From the NCBI GenBank assembly GCA_021234155.1, contig JAJEKV010000111.1:1618968-1682967 (forward strand): DNA of 64,000 bases. Direction: 5' to 3'. Both the position numbers and the translations under genes were made by a program. This stretch comes from Isoetes taiwanensis. Lineage: Eukaryota; Streptophyta; Lycopodiopsida; Isoetales; Isoetaceae. The notes beneath the pieces are model-generated. The model did not search any database, was not told the DNA's origin, and saw only the letters and a program-made list of their open reading frames with translations. Of this stretch, positions 32,723-44,274 are shown one piece after another. Position 1 is the stretch's first letter; every line of letters starts with the position of its first letter.

Positions 32723-32765
32723 AAACGGGAGTGATGCAACACTCCCGTTTAATTTGCAATCGTGT
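32723..32765. repeat. Right terminal inverted repeat with hairpin
   Basis: The end carries an 11-bp perfect inverted repeat, AAACGGGAGTG / CACTCCCGTTT, with a 6-base loop (32723-32750). It is followed by the terminal arm that pairs with the left end. The left end has AAACGGGAG plus a degenerate second arm (GAAACGAGAG). Confidence 0.75.
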
Positions 32766-32770
32766 TTCTT

Positions 32771-32951
32771 CTAAATATTAACTTGGAAACCATTGATTCA
32801 CAATTCGAACCTTTTATGCTTTTTCTCTTTTCAAGAGATGTAACCATTTCTATACCATTGCACCTTCAAATTCATATCAAGTTCCAACATGATCTGAGAT
32901 TATAGAACTGACTTCAACTGGAGAAAGCATTATATGACCTAATTCTTAACA
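32771..32951 (-). repeat. Copia 5' LTR, second part
   Basis: The sequence starting CTAAATATTAACTTGGAAACC matches the intact LTR from position 7895 on and ends TTAACA, followed by the target duplication ATATC. It shows that the 19.8 kb between 12955 and 32765 is an insertion. Confidence 0.95.
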
Positions 32952-33099
32952 ATATCTAACTACTTTTGCTCCAAATATGCCAGCATCTTTTCCCAACCTG
33001 TTGATACCCCTAATCAAACTGTTGAAGCCAATTCTTTTTCAGATATGATCAACAATAATGGTCTTCAAAGTGACACTGTTATGCCCCATGCCATAGAGG

Positions 33100-35564
33100 C
33101 TACCCCCCTCAATTGATGAAATTTTTTCAACTCTAAAAAGTCTAGCCAAAGGGAAAAGCCCTGGCCCAGATGGCTTACCTCCCGAATTTTACCTCAAATT
33201 CTGGGATATAATAAAAAATGACTTCATGTTCATGATTAAAGGCTTTTGGAATTCAAATCACTTGCACCCTGCTCTCTCTGCTGGTCTCATCACTTTGATC
33301 CCAAAAGTTGACAATCCTACGTCCTTCTCTGATTGGAGACCTATTTCTTTGACAAACTCCACCTACAAAGTTTGTGCAAAAATCATTGCAAACAGGGTCA
33401 AAACTCACCTTCAAGAGGTCATTAGTTCTAATCAATCTGCCTTCCTCCCAAATAGATTTATCCGGGATAATTATATTGCTGCCATGGAGGGGCTTCAATG
33501 CGGAACAAACCCGACAAATCAAGATCAGATCCTTCTAAAGCTAGATTTTTCAAAGGCTTTTGATACAGTCAGATGGGATTTTTTAAAATTTTCTCTTGAG
33601 AAAATTGGATTCAGCCAGAAGATCATCAAGTTAATTCTGGGTCTTAACTCTAGATCCCAATCTACTGTGCTCATAAATGGATCCCCTGGGTATTTCTTCC
33701 CCTGGCTAGAGGTGTCAGACAAGGGTGCCCCCTAGCCCCTTATTTATTCCTTGTTGTGGCTGAAATGTTAACTAGAGTTATCGCTGATCTCCAATCTAGT
33801 GGCCATATTATTGGTCTAACTTTACCTGATAACACCACAAATCTTTCAATCCTTCAATATGCAGATGATTCCTTCAGCTTCCTCAAAAATGATTTGAACA
33901 TCATTCAAACCTTCTTGCAGACCATTCATAATTTTGGCTCTGCCTCGGGTATTCATTTAAACAAAAGTAAATGCTCTATCATTAGGGATCTCAATACTGA
34001 TAATATTGCAAGTATTAAATGTATGAAGGCCACTGAGACAACTCAGCTTCTTGGCATGCCTCTATCTCTCAATCCTAGTCTCAAATGTCTCTGGAATCCC
34101 ATTGTGGAGAGAATTAGAAAGAAACTTGGTAATTATGGCAACTGTCTTTCATTGGCAGGGAGAACTTTAATTGCAAATTCTGTCATTGCAGCCTCTCACA
34201 TTTACTTCTCATCTGCTCTTCTAGCTCCCAAATGCATCTATCAACAAATTGAGAGGATAGTGAGGAACTTCATATGGGGAAAACATCACATGGTTAACTG
34301 GACTTCAACTACCAGAAGCAAAATTCAAGGGGGTCTAGGATGCAAAAATCTAATTCTGCAAAGCTATGCTTTAGGAGGCAAATATATTTGGAAGTCTTTA
34401 TTCTGGACTAATAATTCAGCTTCTGTTTTTATTAATTATTGGCTTTCCTGTAGTCACCCAAAGAAACATGCTTCCATCACTCTAACTTGTCTCATTCAGC
34501 TTTTACAAATTTAAAACCTGCCCCACACACTTCCCCTCTTATGAGAAACATGATTACAGCTTGGAACAAAGTTCATCTGTCTTTTGATCAATCCAGCCTG
34601 GAAAAAAGCCATGTTAACACGAGCATATTTTGGAATTCTAATTTCTCAAGAGACAGCTCTACTCCTTTAGCTATCAGGCATAAAAAGCTTTACAAAAAAT
34701 GGAAAGACTTCAATATTCTGACTCTTGGTGATCTCTGGGATCAAAACAGATGGATTTCTTGGACTAATTTGAAACACAAGATAAGAGGTAGCTCTTCAGA
34801 CAGAACTCTTTTTAGATACATAATGCAGAAGGTCTGCACTATAAATCCTCTGGATAATCCCATTAGTATTGATTGGACTCTCTTTGACAAGCCAAATTAT
34901 AGTGTCTCAAAAGTCTACAGACGCTTAAACAAGTCAAACGCGCCTTCAAAAGCTAAATTGTACTGGGAATTCTCGGATGATACTGAAACTAGACTGTTCA
35001 AAAACATTTGGTATTCCTTCCTATCTACCCCCAAAAATCTCATACTTTGTTTGGCTTGTTGCAAACAAAAGTGTATCAAATTTGGAAATGATATCTAGGC
35101 ACTCAAACCAAAACACTCATCCCATTAACTCAAACTGCCCCTTGGGCTGTGGTAATGTGGAAACTCTAGAGCACATCTTCGGGCGTGTCAAGCTCACTTC
35201 CTTTTGGTTATGGTTTGAAGATACCTTCAAAATTAAATGCCCTGCTACCCTGTTAGAGTTTATGATGAATGATGATGCATTTAAAAACTCTTTATGCTTC
35301 ACTGCTTTATGGAATGTATGGAAACATAGAAACAGATGTCATTATGGAGATAAAAGAACATCTACATACTGGATAAAAACACAAGTAATTTATGACATTG
35401 AAATGGCTGCAACTAGTCAAATGCATGTAGATAAAAATTCTGTGGATAACAAATGGCATGGTATTGGTAATTTCATAGGCTCTCATCATTTGTTTAAATT
35501 AAATTGCAATATCACATCTACTGACATTGATTGTCTTTCTGCTAGACTACATGATGAACCTTAG
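33100..35564 (+). pseudogene. LINE ORF2, reverse transcriptase and zf-RVT region
   Basis: The sequence resumes in LINE ORF2 after the copia insertion. KGKSPGPDGLPPEFYLKFW, GLITLIPKVDNP and DWRPISLTNSTYK are L1-type RT motifs. The RT active site ILQYADDS is at about 33850-33875. Frames change at about 33735 (GVRQGCPL region), 34500 and 35010. The C-terminal part shows the zf-RVT domain (CPLGC...ETLEHIFGRV...FW) and WNVWKHRNRC. The RT motifs are intact, but the frameshifts disable it as sequenced. Confidence 0.9.
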
Positions 35565-36003
35565 CAGGGATTTTAATACATCAGTTGAGCCAGCTGAGTA
35601 CAGACTTTTCCCAGGACAGAGATTACTTCATGACATTCATTACACAGATGATGGATTATGGGCAGGCCTAGTCAGGGGCACCACAAACATTGATATTCCT
35701 GAAATTCCAGACAATGAAATTGATTGGGCAATAGAGTTTTGCAGAGGCACTTACTTAATGGTTCAATTGTGGTGGTTCATGGAAAGTAATAGCAGAAGGA
35801 TGACAGACTAGCAATTCGAGTATTACAGACAATGCTACTATCATCACAGATGCTTAGCAGATGCTTATGGCACACTCATTATCCTGATGTCCACAGCTAA
35901 TGCAGACAGGTTGATCCAAGAGCTAAACTGGGGAAATGGTAACATTCTCATTCTGCAGCCAGACTTCCAGCCAAACATTGACTTTCTTACCTCCTATCAT
36001 TTC
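35527..36003 (+). pseudogene. LINE ORF2 C-terminal region
   Basis: A 94-codon frame (FPGQRLLHDIHYTDDGLWAG...EIDWAIEFCRGTYLMVQL) continues after one stop with YHHRCLADAYGTLIILMSTA. H-Y-T-D-D-G-L-W-A-G could be the start of an RNase H domain, as occurs in some plant LINEs, but catalytic residues are not clear. It is followed by the 3' UTR and the A-tail at 36344-36362. Confidence 0.5.
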
Positions 36004-36374
36004 TAGTCTGATCCCATCTTTCCCTTTCATCCTCCACTCTTAAGTCCAATCAGATCATTACCAAAATCTACAGGTTTTTGTCTACATGTTGCTGCCAACA
36101 GTTACTTGTGAGCTGCTCAATTTTCAAACTTCATACTTGTTCAACTTGGTTGCAGCACTACAGGTTCTCTCACAAGGCATTCAATTACTTCAGAATTACA
36201 AATATTTCTGCTATACATATAGCATAGCATTTACTTATGTTACTTTTGCTTGCAAGTTTAATTTTGAGTAGCCTACTCTATGGCTCACTCACAACAATGT
36301 ACCTTTTTCTATAATTAATGAAAAAAACCCCATTCTCTCTCTCAAAAAAAAAAAAAAAAAAATGTAGGCTTCTT

Positions 36375-37330
36375 GGGCAGAGTTTTGCCCCTTGACATCG
36401 GACGAGGTTGGGCGACATCCACGCGGGTCCCACCGGGACGCGGGAGCTTCGTGACTTTTTTTCGATGCCCTCCAAGTGTCTTAAGTTTCTCCTTATAGGC
36501 ATTCCCCGACTTATGAGCCGTAGACTTCCGCCTCCGTTTCACAACAGGAGTTTCAGTCTCGTCGGGAGCCCGCTGCATGTTCTGCTCTTGATTTTGTTGG
36601 GGCTGCTGCTGATCCTCATTCTGCTTGGCCAGCTCCTCTGCCTGCCATTGCTGCTCGGCCTGTTCTGCTGCTTGCTACACGGCGTGTGCAGCCATTATAT
36701 GCTCTTCCATTTCTACGAGGCGACGGGCATTCACTCTCCTCAACAGCTCTGTTTGATATCTGTCGGGCCTGGCCTGCATATCTAGCTGGATGGATATCAA
36801 GTGGTCCACCGTGAGGTATGATGGGACATCGCCCCAAACAAAACTTTGGGTTGCCTCATCATAAAGGTTGAATGGGTTCCCCACTATGATGGCTTGTCTG
36901 CCTCTCGAGGTAGACGTACTCTCTACCCTGGTCCTTCGGGTCACCCCTCACCCCCTGTCCTCGGGCGAGCCCCATAATACTCTCAGCCTTTGCCCGGATG
37001 GCCCCATCTTCGGCAACCTCCACACACGAGGGAGGGTAAAACTTAACCAGCATCAGAACTTGGTCTAGCTGCTCTACTAGGGTGTAGGGTTGTCCCAGGG
37101 CATTAAGTTTAAGCAAAAAGTGCCCAGATAGATGAAAAATAGGGTAAGGGACCCTATGTCCAGCGACAAACCATCGCACGAGCTCGACTAAAAGAAGCTC
37201 AACCTTGTCGGAGTCGCTGGCAAGCTGCTCTTCGAGCTCAGCAAATATCTGATGAACACTGAGGTTACAGTAGCTAACGTAACTCGGGTATGAGCCATGT
37301 TCATGGGTTTAGGAGAAGGTTCAAAGGAGG
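36375..37330 (-). pseudogene. Gag-like ORF of a truncated retroelement
   Basis: GC-richer than its surroundings. It is read from about 37300 down: an acidic start (ELEEQLASDSDKVELLLVEL), then RWFVAGHRVPYPIFHLSGHF. After a frameshift near 36920 it continues IIVGNPFNLYDEATQSFVWG, then a Gln-rich tract (QQAEQAEQQ) and a basic end (VKRRRKSTAHKSG). No zinc knuckle is seen. It is called gag-like from position: it follows a primer-binding site and LTR on the same strand. It could instead be an unrelated gene. It stops at the LINE A-tail, so the pol part is missing. Confidence 0.45.
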
Positions 37331-37929
37331 CACTGGTATGGCAGCTGTGGAGGCGACCAAATATGAGGTTACGGAGAAGCGAACTCTTCTCCGGTGGCTT
37401 GGCTATGGCAGACGAGCGAGGCGAAGAGCGCTAGTCGGCGAGAGAAAAAAAAGATAACCGTCACTTTTTCAAAAGTTCAATTTTTTTCAATTTTTTTTTT
37501 AATTTTATACGGCAGAAATATGCATTTTTATACGAGTGCGTGTCGGTGAAAATACGTGTTTCTTTTGCAATTCTAAGATGCTATTTTGCCAGACACGCAC
37601 ACTGTGCTCCCGCGCCTGTTTGATGCCGTTTTGATGTCGGATGCTGATGTCTCTGGAGTAATTAGATTGTGCCCGACAGTTGATGCAAAGATCGTCTCCA
37701 TCCGAGTTATCTAGAAAAAGTTATAACCCTCGGAAACAGGAGACCTCCTTTCTCCACAACTTAACATAATACTAACTTAGACCTTCATACCTAACTAGTT
37801 TAGTCCTCTCATAACTAGGCCAGCACACATACTAACTATGGAGTTGGGGTAGTTTAACCTAAGGCAAAGGCTCCTACAACCAACCAATCTAACGAGTTAG
37901 ACTATGACCAGTGCAATGATTTGGTCTAC

Positions 37930-37951
37930 CAAAATCATGCTCTGATAACAC
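37930..37951 (-). promoter_or_regulatory. Degenerate primer-binding site (initiator tRNA-Met type)
   Basis: The minus strand reads TGTTATCAGAGCATGATTTT next to the LTR end, one base off the standard TGGTATCAGAGCATG. It supports LTR retroelement identity and direction. Confidence 0.65.
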
Positions 37952-39389
37952 TGTGACGCTCTTAGAATCTATACAATGCTCCCATCATATAAATACGGGA
38001 ATTCCCCTCCCGTGACAACTACATCACCATGGAAGGGACCTCCGTCTAACTCGAACCACTTGGGATGGCCAAGTGTCCGGGGGAGAAACACGAAGATGTC
38101 ATTTGTCCCACGTCCTCTATGGGAGTCCTATCCAGCGGAAGCGTACATATGTCAGTACACAACAATCATGCTCAAATGCTATACCACCACAAAGGGTGGT
38201 CCATCCATCATCATCGTCGAAATAGCAATACAAGCACAAGATAATATAAGCAATATACCATAAATAAGGGCTCTACCCTGGGCTCAGACTCCATGGGGCC
38301 GATTAACGGTCAGGGCCTTAAGATATCAGCAGACAGAGGTATAACATGGCTTGACTGGCATAGAACAATGGCTAAGGTAGTCCACTCCATTCGCCCCTCC
38401 TGTGCAAACTTTGCAGATAGGCTAAAACATGTTATGGCGTGATTGAATCCTTCCGGAGATGCAGTCCATGGAATCACCCTATGAGACTGCTCTGAGTTAC
38501 ATCTTCCCAGTCCGATGAGGCAGGTCAGGGAGGCGTCCCCTTCCTGGGCATGACGGATCCCTGGGTGTGCTAGAGAAACCCCACCATCCGTACCGACTTA
38601 CTCCCCTAAATCTAAAGGCCGGCTCACCGCGCTCGTTCGAGTCCAGGACGTCCATATAGGCACGTCGCCTGCAACCCAAGGAGTGTCAGATCCATACCCG
38701 GCCCACACTCAGTGACCGACTATTAGCCTAGCATACTATAGGAGTCCTGTAGCCAAGCTAGGCAAGAACCCACCTCCATTTCATACTGCGTCTTAAGGGT
38801 TCTAGCTAGAGACATATCTACTTCTAGGAAGCTTTCAGGTCTCTACCCTCCCTTAACCCCAAACACATAGAAGGAACAGAAAGAGAAAATATAATCATAA
38901 TCTAAGTATTCATCAACATCTTAATAATATATAAAAGAGAAATTAACCATTCCATCTAATCAGAAAAGGATTAGCTGAAGCGCAGACTATTTAGGGACTA
39001 ACCGGTCTCGTGGCTAGAGCCATTGTCACAAAAGGCTTCCATTCTTCAAGTTTGGTTGCAGTAGCTGATAGATCCTCCTTCCTTCAACTTTTCCCAAATC
39101 GATTTAGGACAGAATTGGAGGTAGGACCCCAATTTACCCTCCAATTTTAGCATGTTCTCCCTGGCCACTCGATTTGGGCCACATGGCACTGTCTAAATGG
39201 CCGACTTTCACTAATTAATAACCTAATTAGCCTAATTAGATTGTTTACTCATCAATATTTTAGTATAGCTAATAAAAACCCTTTTAGGTTAGCCCAAATT
39301 ACCCCCTATCGACTCATAAGGGTCTAATTATACCCTGTAACGTGTCATAGTATGTATATGTATACCATATAAATACATGGAATGTCACA
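37952..39389 (-). repeat. Long terminal repeat, 1.44 kb, of the truncated retroelement
   Basis: Begins TGTGACGCTCTTAG and ends ATGGAATGTCACA (inverted TGTGAC/GTCACA ends). The primer-binding site abuts the left side, so this is the 5' LTR of a minus-strand element. No second copy is in the window. The right neighbour is the coding sequence of gene A, into which it seems to have inserted. Confidence 0.75.
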
Positions 39390-39756
39390 AAGGAGGCGCA
39401 GTGAACAAGTACAGACTGAGCTCGAACTTGACCTCATGGATATATTTGTACCCAAGAGAGGCTGTCTGTGACTACTTCAATGGTAGGGTTGGGCATGAAG
39501 CTCTAGCCAATGGCAGAAAAGTTCAAAGCTAGGTGGCCAATGAGCAGCAGAAAGAGTTTTTGGAGCTGTATTATCCCGATGTGGAGAAGCATCATCTGAC
39601 ATATCAAGGGAAGCAAGTACAGAGGGAGAATCGACAAGGTCAAAAGGATATAGAGAAGAAGGAGAGAAAGAAGCAAGGTCAAAAGGATACAGAGAAGAAG
39701 GAGAGAAAGAAGAAGGAGACAGAGCAAGAGTCTAACGAGGAGGAGGCAGGGGATGG
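39390..39756 (+). pseudogene. Gene A, methyltransferase-like C-terminal segment and charged linker (5' part)
   Basis: The frame gives NKYRLSSNLTSWIYLYP, CDYFNGRVGHEALANGRKVQ, one stop, then EFLELYYPDVEK. Gene B on the other strand has the same series (NKNGFSMALSHYLIEAFCP, REALRLARKCQS, HFLELFFEKVLEE). The F-x-G...EAL...GRKV pattern fits motif I of a beta-class DNA methyltransferase. A Lys/Glu-rich linker with two 39-bp repeats follows and is cut by the gypsy element within codon GDG. The reading continues after it at 51903. The upstream half (motif IV) is not found next to it because an LTR adjoins. Confidence 0.6.
39635..39712. repeat. Two 39-bp tandem repeats coding a Lys/Glu-rich linker
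   Basis: AAGGTCAAAAGGATA then GAGAAGAAGGAGAGAAAGAAG, twice with one or two changes. It encodes GQKDxEKKERKK units in the linker of gene A. Confidence 0.8.
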
Positions 39757-42248
39757 TGTTAGCCTAAAACCTGGAATTTTAGTCTAACCTCAAAGGAAGT
39801 GCAAACAAACTGGTCAGGACCTCCAGATCACTTAGGGTGATCAATCCTCGATCATATAAAGCAAAAGAACTCAATTTGAAATGCTAGATTTCTCAAAATC
39901 ACTACAGTCCCTGAAGCAAAAAAAACTGTCAGAACAAAAATCAGTTTAGCAGTCACACCCTTTAAGATTTTTGAGTTTTGATTTTTGGTATGGTTTATAG
40001 ACAAGTGGAGGAAGCTACTGGTGAAAGTCTGACTCGATTTGGATAGAGGAAGGCCAAGAAAATCTATGTCAAAGTTCAGTCAAAAATTGGTCAATGCCAA
40101 AACAGAGAGCCAAAATTTGCAAATATAGTTTGGTGATGAATCTTGAGTTGGAATTTGTATAAACAGCTTCAAAATAAACTCTAGATCATGTGCATAAGGT
40201 TTTCTTGACAAGCAAACACTATGATATTTCTTGAGATGGGCCAAAGTCTCGATTTACATCACAGGTTTATGGCGATTATGGAAAAAACTATTTTTTCTTT
40301 GTTTTCTTTACATATAAGCAATACTCAAACCTTTTTAAAGAATGGGACCACGACTATTTAATTTGGATTCTACTTTAAATATCTGGTTTCTATTAGTTTA
40401 GACAAAAGTGAGAACAACTTGAAACAAAAGAAGATGGAAACACTATTTGTCCAGGCAATGAATATGCATTCAAATCATAAGATATCACAGGAGTTTAGAA
40501 TTCTCAGCAAGTAATACCCAGGATAATGCTTGAGAACAGATCCCAAGGCATTGTCAACTTCTGAAAACCCAAAAATTATCAGAAAGAGAAAATAATAAGA
40601 TAATTTGAGTAGCGTTAGGAGTTTTGATATCAAATAAGCCCAAATGTAGTGGGTCTTCAATCAAAAAATGAGTCAATCTTCAATCTCGGCGGGGATTAGC
40701 AGAATTTGAGGTAGAAACGGATCAAGAGAATATCGGGAATATAGAAATCGCCCGGATCCAGAGGTATATCTCAGGGGTAAAAAAATGATTCGTATTCCCG
40801 TGATTAAAACTATCCTTCCCAAAAACCAGCTCGGTTCAATGATTTCCGGCCTAATCTGAGCAAGTTTCTATCAATCAAGTGCCACAAAGGGTTCCAGGGG
40901 TTTCGGAAAAGGTCTAGGAGGATAAATCGGGAGGAAAAGGGCGGGATCCAATCAAGTTATGGCACGAATTGGCCAGATTTAGCAGGTTCCCCTATTTCTT
41001 AGGGTTCATCGAAAAATTCTTGAAGGCCATATATCCCACAGGCTAAAATGGTTCTGGAGGCTCATGTATATAAGGCTTAATGCTGACCAACTAATAAGCT
41101 TGGCGTGCCATGCGGAAGGGTTGTGCCCATTTCGTCGAGGAGGCCACGCCACGCTAACGTGGACCAATGGGGGGGGGCTGAGGTGGAATTTAGGCTGAGG
41201 TGGAAAATAGAAAAATAGGGTAGATAGGCTAGAATAGGTTTTTTTTTTTTTTTGCTATATTTTTTTTTTTTTTTGGCACGCATCCCAAGAAATAATATTT
41301 GAGGATTTTTCCAAGGTCTTTTTTGAATTTTGGAAAGGCCAACATAGCTATTTTTTGCCAAGCTCCAAATCTAGAGTGTTTTCAAGTCAAATTGAGATAC
41401 TTGAAATTTTGCCCATTTTGACCATGGTCAATGAGTTTTCAACCTTGGGAATGGTGAAAAAATCATAGGAAGAGGGTGAAAAGATAGAAAAAAAAAAAGG
41501 CTATGGCGGGATTTAGGGAAATAAGATGAAAGTAAAATTCAAGCCTCCTTGCTCTTGAAGTTTTTCATGATCTCTTGAGAGCAATTCACAAGTGGAGGTG
41601 AGGCCAATAAAAATATAGGTAGTGAAGTAATGAAAGAAGGCATGACAAGGTGGAAATGGGGTATATAAAAAGATGAAAGGAAAGTGGATATGGAATGGAT
41701 GAAATGGATAAAGGATGGAAACCCCTGTAGCACATGATCTTATCTCCAAAGCTCAAATCATACCTCATAACTTTGCTCAAGGCCCTAGGGTCTTCCAAAC
41801 TTCTAAAAAGGTCTTCCAATCTTCAAGGCCTAAACAAGAGCAATATTCACCTTTAAAGTGACATCTTCATAGGTGTGATTTCCAAACCATTGGTGCAACT
41901 CCATTTAGCTCCATATGAGTGAATATGAGCAACATGCTTATAACTCCTGGTATAGCTTGCTATATCCTTTGCCTGGTCTTCAAGAAATAAGAATGTAACT
42001 AGAGAATTTCCTCAAAGGAAAGAATTAGGCTATACAACCAAGATCCCAAGGGTCTTCCAAACTTGAGCCAATTTCTTCCAAACTCTAGCAGGATCAAAAT
42101 AACACTAACTCTTACCATATGAGTAATAGGAAAGTAACTTAAGATGAAACCTCAAAAGAAACCACAAGTCTTCCAAACTCTGACAAGTATCTTCCAATCT
42201 TGAAACTCTAGGTATCATGATGGTCCATGTTGCCAAAAAGGGGCAACA
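39757..42248 (-). repeat. Gypsy 3' LTR
   Basis: 2,492 bp. It contains a poly-A/T-rich section around 41240-41275. It matches the 5' LTR throughout, with differences concentrated at CAG/CGG-type sites and short indels. The internal side on the minus strand ends in a short purine run (GAGGAGA). Confidence 0.95.
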
Positions 42249-44274
42249 TCTCCTCAAAAAGGAAAGAATGAGGCTGGTCCCCTCAGCCTCAAAGGAAAGA
42301 AATGCTAACTGAAGGTCTTCAAAATATCAACAAGTGGTGGAGGGAATAGAATTACTCTGCGGTGGTGGGAAATATGAGGTGAGTATAAGGTAATGGAGAG
42401 AGTGATAAGAAAATAAGATCAAATGGAGGGTAGGACAACTCAAGGCAGGGTGAATATGGAGAAGAAGTGGATGAACCTGCATATGACAATGATAATCAAA
42501 TTAGCATGAGTGCCAAATAAAGGGATGAGTAACAATGTAGGATTAGCACTCTTAAAATTTCATATGGAAGCAAGGGCTAGATGGAAAGAGGCCAACTTAA
42601 GACAAATAAGAGTAATGAGCAAATGGACCTGAAATGACAACACTCAAAATTGTTAAAGCATAGCAAATCTCTACCCTATTTAACTAAACTTCTACTATTC
42701 AAGAAATTTGGCTCATACAACCATTGAATGTATTTCAAACTAAAATTCAAACCTTCAAACCAAAAATTCAAACCATCGAAGCTCGAACCCTAATTTGCTC
42801 TCCTCCTCACGCTTTCGTGCTCGAGAAAACTTCGACCTCCCTTGCCGATCATGGCTCCTTTTTTCTTACCATACACCTATCCGGGACAATGTAACAGCTG
42901 ATCCGAGCAATTTAGGAGTGCTTCACGAGCTTGATCCGACTCTACAGAGTACCTATTCCTTATGGTGTAATCAGACTGTGCAAGAATTGCATCTGATGAG
43001 AATGGGACAATGTTTTAATTAATGAAGAACCTCTTCCTCGTGGAAATTTACTCGGTGCACATGCATTTTCGAAAAGGCGTGTATATGGGAAGGCAGAAAT
43101 GTTGACCAAAACTACCACGACTCGAAAAGGAACTCTACAAAAAGACATGAACCATGATCACCTTGCCATGGAGTGTTTCCTTGGGCAAAAGACTTATCAA
43201 GAGAAACTAGCAAACCTTTGCCGCGTGTATCGAGAACACAAAGGCTCGTGGGGCGAATTTTTACAAGGGAATGCATTCAGGATGCTACATATGCACTACT
43301 TTTTGTGTAAGCATCATCATGGTGACGGATGCTCAATTTGCCGGTATAGGCGGTTATACTACTCCCACAGGGATGCTAGCAGATAGCTATGGTTCCTTGA
43401 TGCTTCTCATGATAAAAGAGATGCATTTCAAACTCCCGAAAAGAGAATCTCCGGAGTGAAGATCATTATGTGTTTGGTACCATGGACAATTTTTTTACCG
43501 AGATATAACAGATCTCTTAGATCTTTGCAGATGGATCTCCTTGGACAAGATTCCTACTATCCCTTGAGGGAAATCTTGATAGCATTGGTTTTCTATGAGA
43601 GGATCCTCTCTTTTGTAACTTGTGTACCTTTTTGATGAATAGAATTTTCTCTTGCTCTTTTTGAAAATGTCGATCTTGAAAAAATATTTACGCTTCAAAT
43701 GAGAACACACAATTAGTTCACCTCAAAGGAAAAATGGTCTTGATGGCACAAGTATAAAGAAACTTGAATACAACTAATCGAGAAACAATTTAGCAATTCC
43801 AACCAACCAAAATCTGACTTAAGCCTCAAGGAAATAAACAAAATCAATCAAAAGAATTTTAAATCTCCAACTTCCAACGACAATTAACCTACTTTAAGTT
43901 AAAATAGATGTTCATATATAGAACAAAAAAAGGCCTAAACATGCATGTTGAGGCCAATATCTTTTCAAATGCTGAATATTTGTAGGATTGGGTAATTCCA
44001 AACTGTTTTGAGATCCTTAAGCCAATAAGATGAACAGCCGACTTCTCTTACAACACGGTAAGGGCCTTCCCAAGGATTTTCAAATTTAGACAACTTACCT
44101 TCATTTGCAAACATCCCATTTGAGCACGAGTTCCAATGGAGCAAATTTATCCGGAGCTTGTGAGCTGCTTTAAAAGCTTTGCACTCCTAGCCTTCTTAAG
44201 TAGATTGAAGTTTTTACGCACCAAATCTATCCTCATCCAACTTTAGTAAAACCTCATACACGTGTTGTAATGCC
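42249..44274. other. Gypsy 3' internal region with unassigned plus-strand ORFs
   Basis: This lies between the integrase end and the 3' LTR. Plus-strand frames at 42795-43022 and 43099-43459 contain NVTADPSNLGVLHELDPTLQ and YQEKLANLCRVYREHKGSWG, which look protein-like but antisense to the element. They may be a captured host or transposon gene fragment. No family is recognised. Elsewhere in the region only AT-rich DNA is seen. Confidence 0.35.

Larger units (their letters stand above)
12955..32765. mobile_element. TIR DNA element encoding DUF7869 protein and ParB-methyltransferase
   Basis: The insertion lies in the copia LTR with target duplication TTCTT (12950-12954 and 32766-32770; 4 or 5 bp, one base ambiguous). 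The ends form an imperfect inverted repeat: ACAAAGTTGCGTATTAAACG on the left against ACACGATTGCAAATTAAACG on the right (reverse complement), both continuing GGAG. Some 40-60 bp further in, both ends have AAAGATTCCC. Removing the CACTA at 17276-28601 leaves about 8.5 kb. It holds two divergent genes, a minus-strand DUF7869 gene (13.4-16.5 kb) and a plus-strand ParB-like/DNA methyltransferase gene (28.8-32.4 kb), separated by palindrome array 1. I do not recognise this composition as any named superfamily. Confidence 0.85.
7364..32951 (-). mobile_element. Ty1-copia LTR retrotransposon, host to a nested DNA transposon
   Basis: The element is bounded by TGATAG...TTAACA LTRs and flanked by the 5-bp target duplication ATATC (7359-7363 and 32952-32956). 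It is transcribed on the minus strand. The 3' LTR is 7364-8067 and the 5' LTR begins at 12433. The 5' LTR is interrupted at 12954 by the 19.8-kb TIR element and finishes at 32771-32951. Without the insertion the element is about 5.8 kb. The LTRs differ at only a few positions, implying recent insertion. The gag-pro frame is open but the integrase is frameshifted. Confidence 0.95.
4617..36362 (+). mobile_element. L1-type plant LINE, split by nested insertions
   Basis: ORF1 and the endonuclease half of ORF2 lie at 4.7-7.36 kb. The reverse transcriptase, zinc-binding and C-terminal parts lie at 32.95-36.0 kb, and an A-tail ends at 36362. The copia element at 7364-32951 with its 5-bp target duplication ATATC accounts exactly for the gap; without it the LINE is about 6.1 kb, a normal length. 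The 5' end is uncertain. An 8-bp match AATGTAGG near 4609-4616 and just after the A-tail is a weak candidate target duplication and would put the start near 4617. Both ORFs carry disruptions, so this copy is not active as sequenced. Confidence 0.85.

Noticed and set aside
4609-36368. AATGTAGG as a firm LINE target duplication
   Set aside because: Only 8 bp, overlaps the A-tail, and the sequences beyond the two copies differ in base composition. Kept only as a weak candidate.
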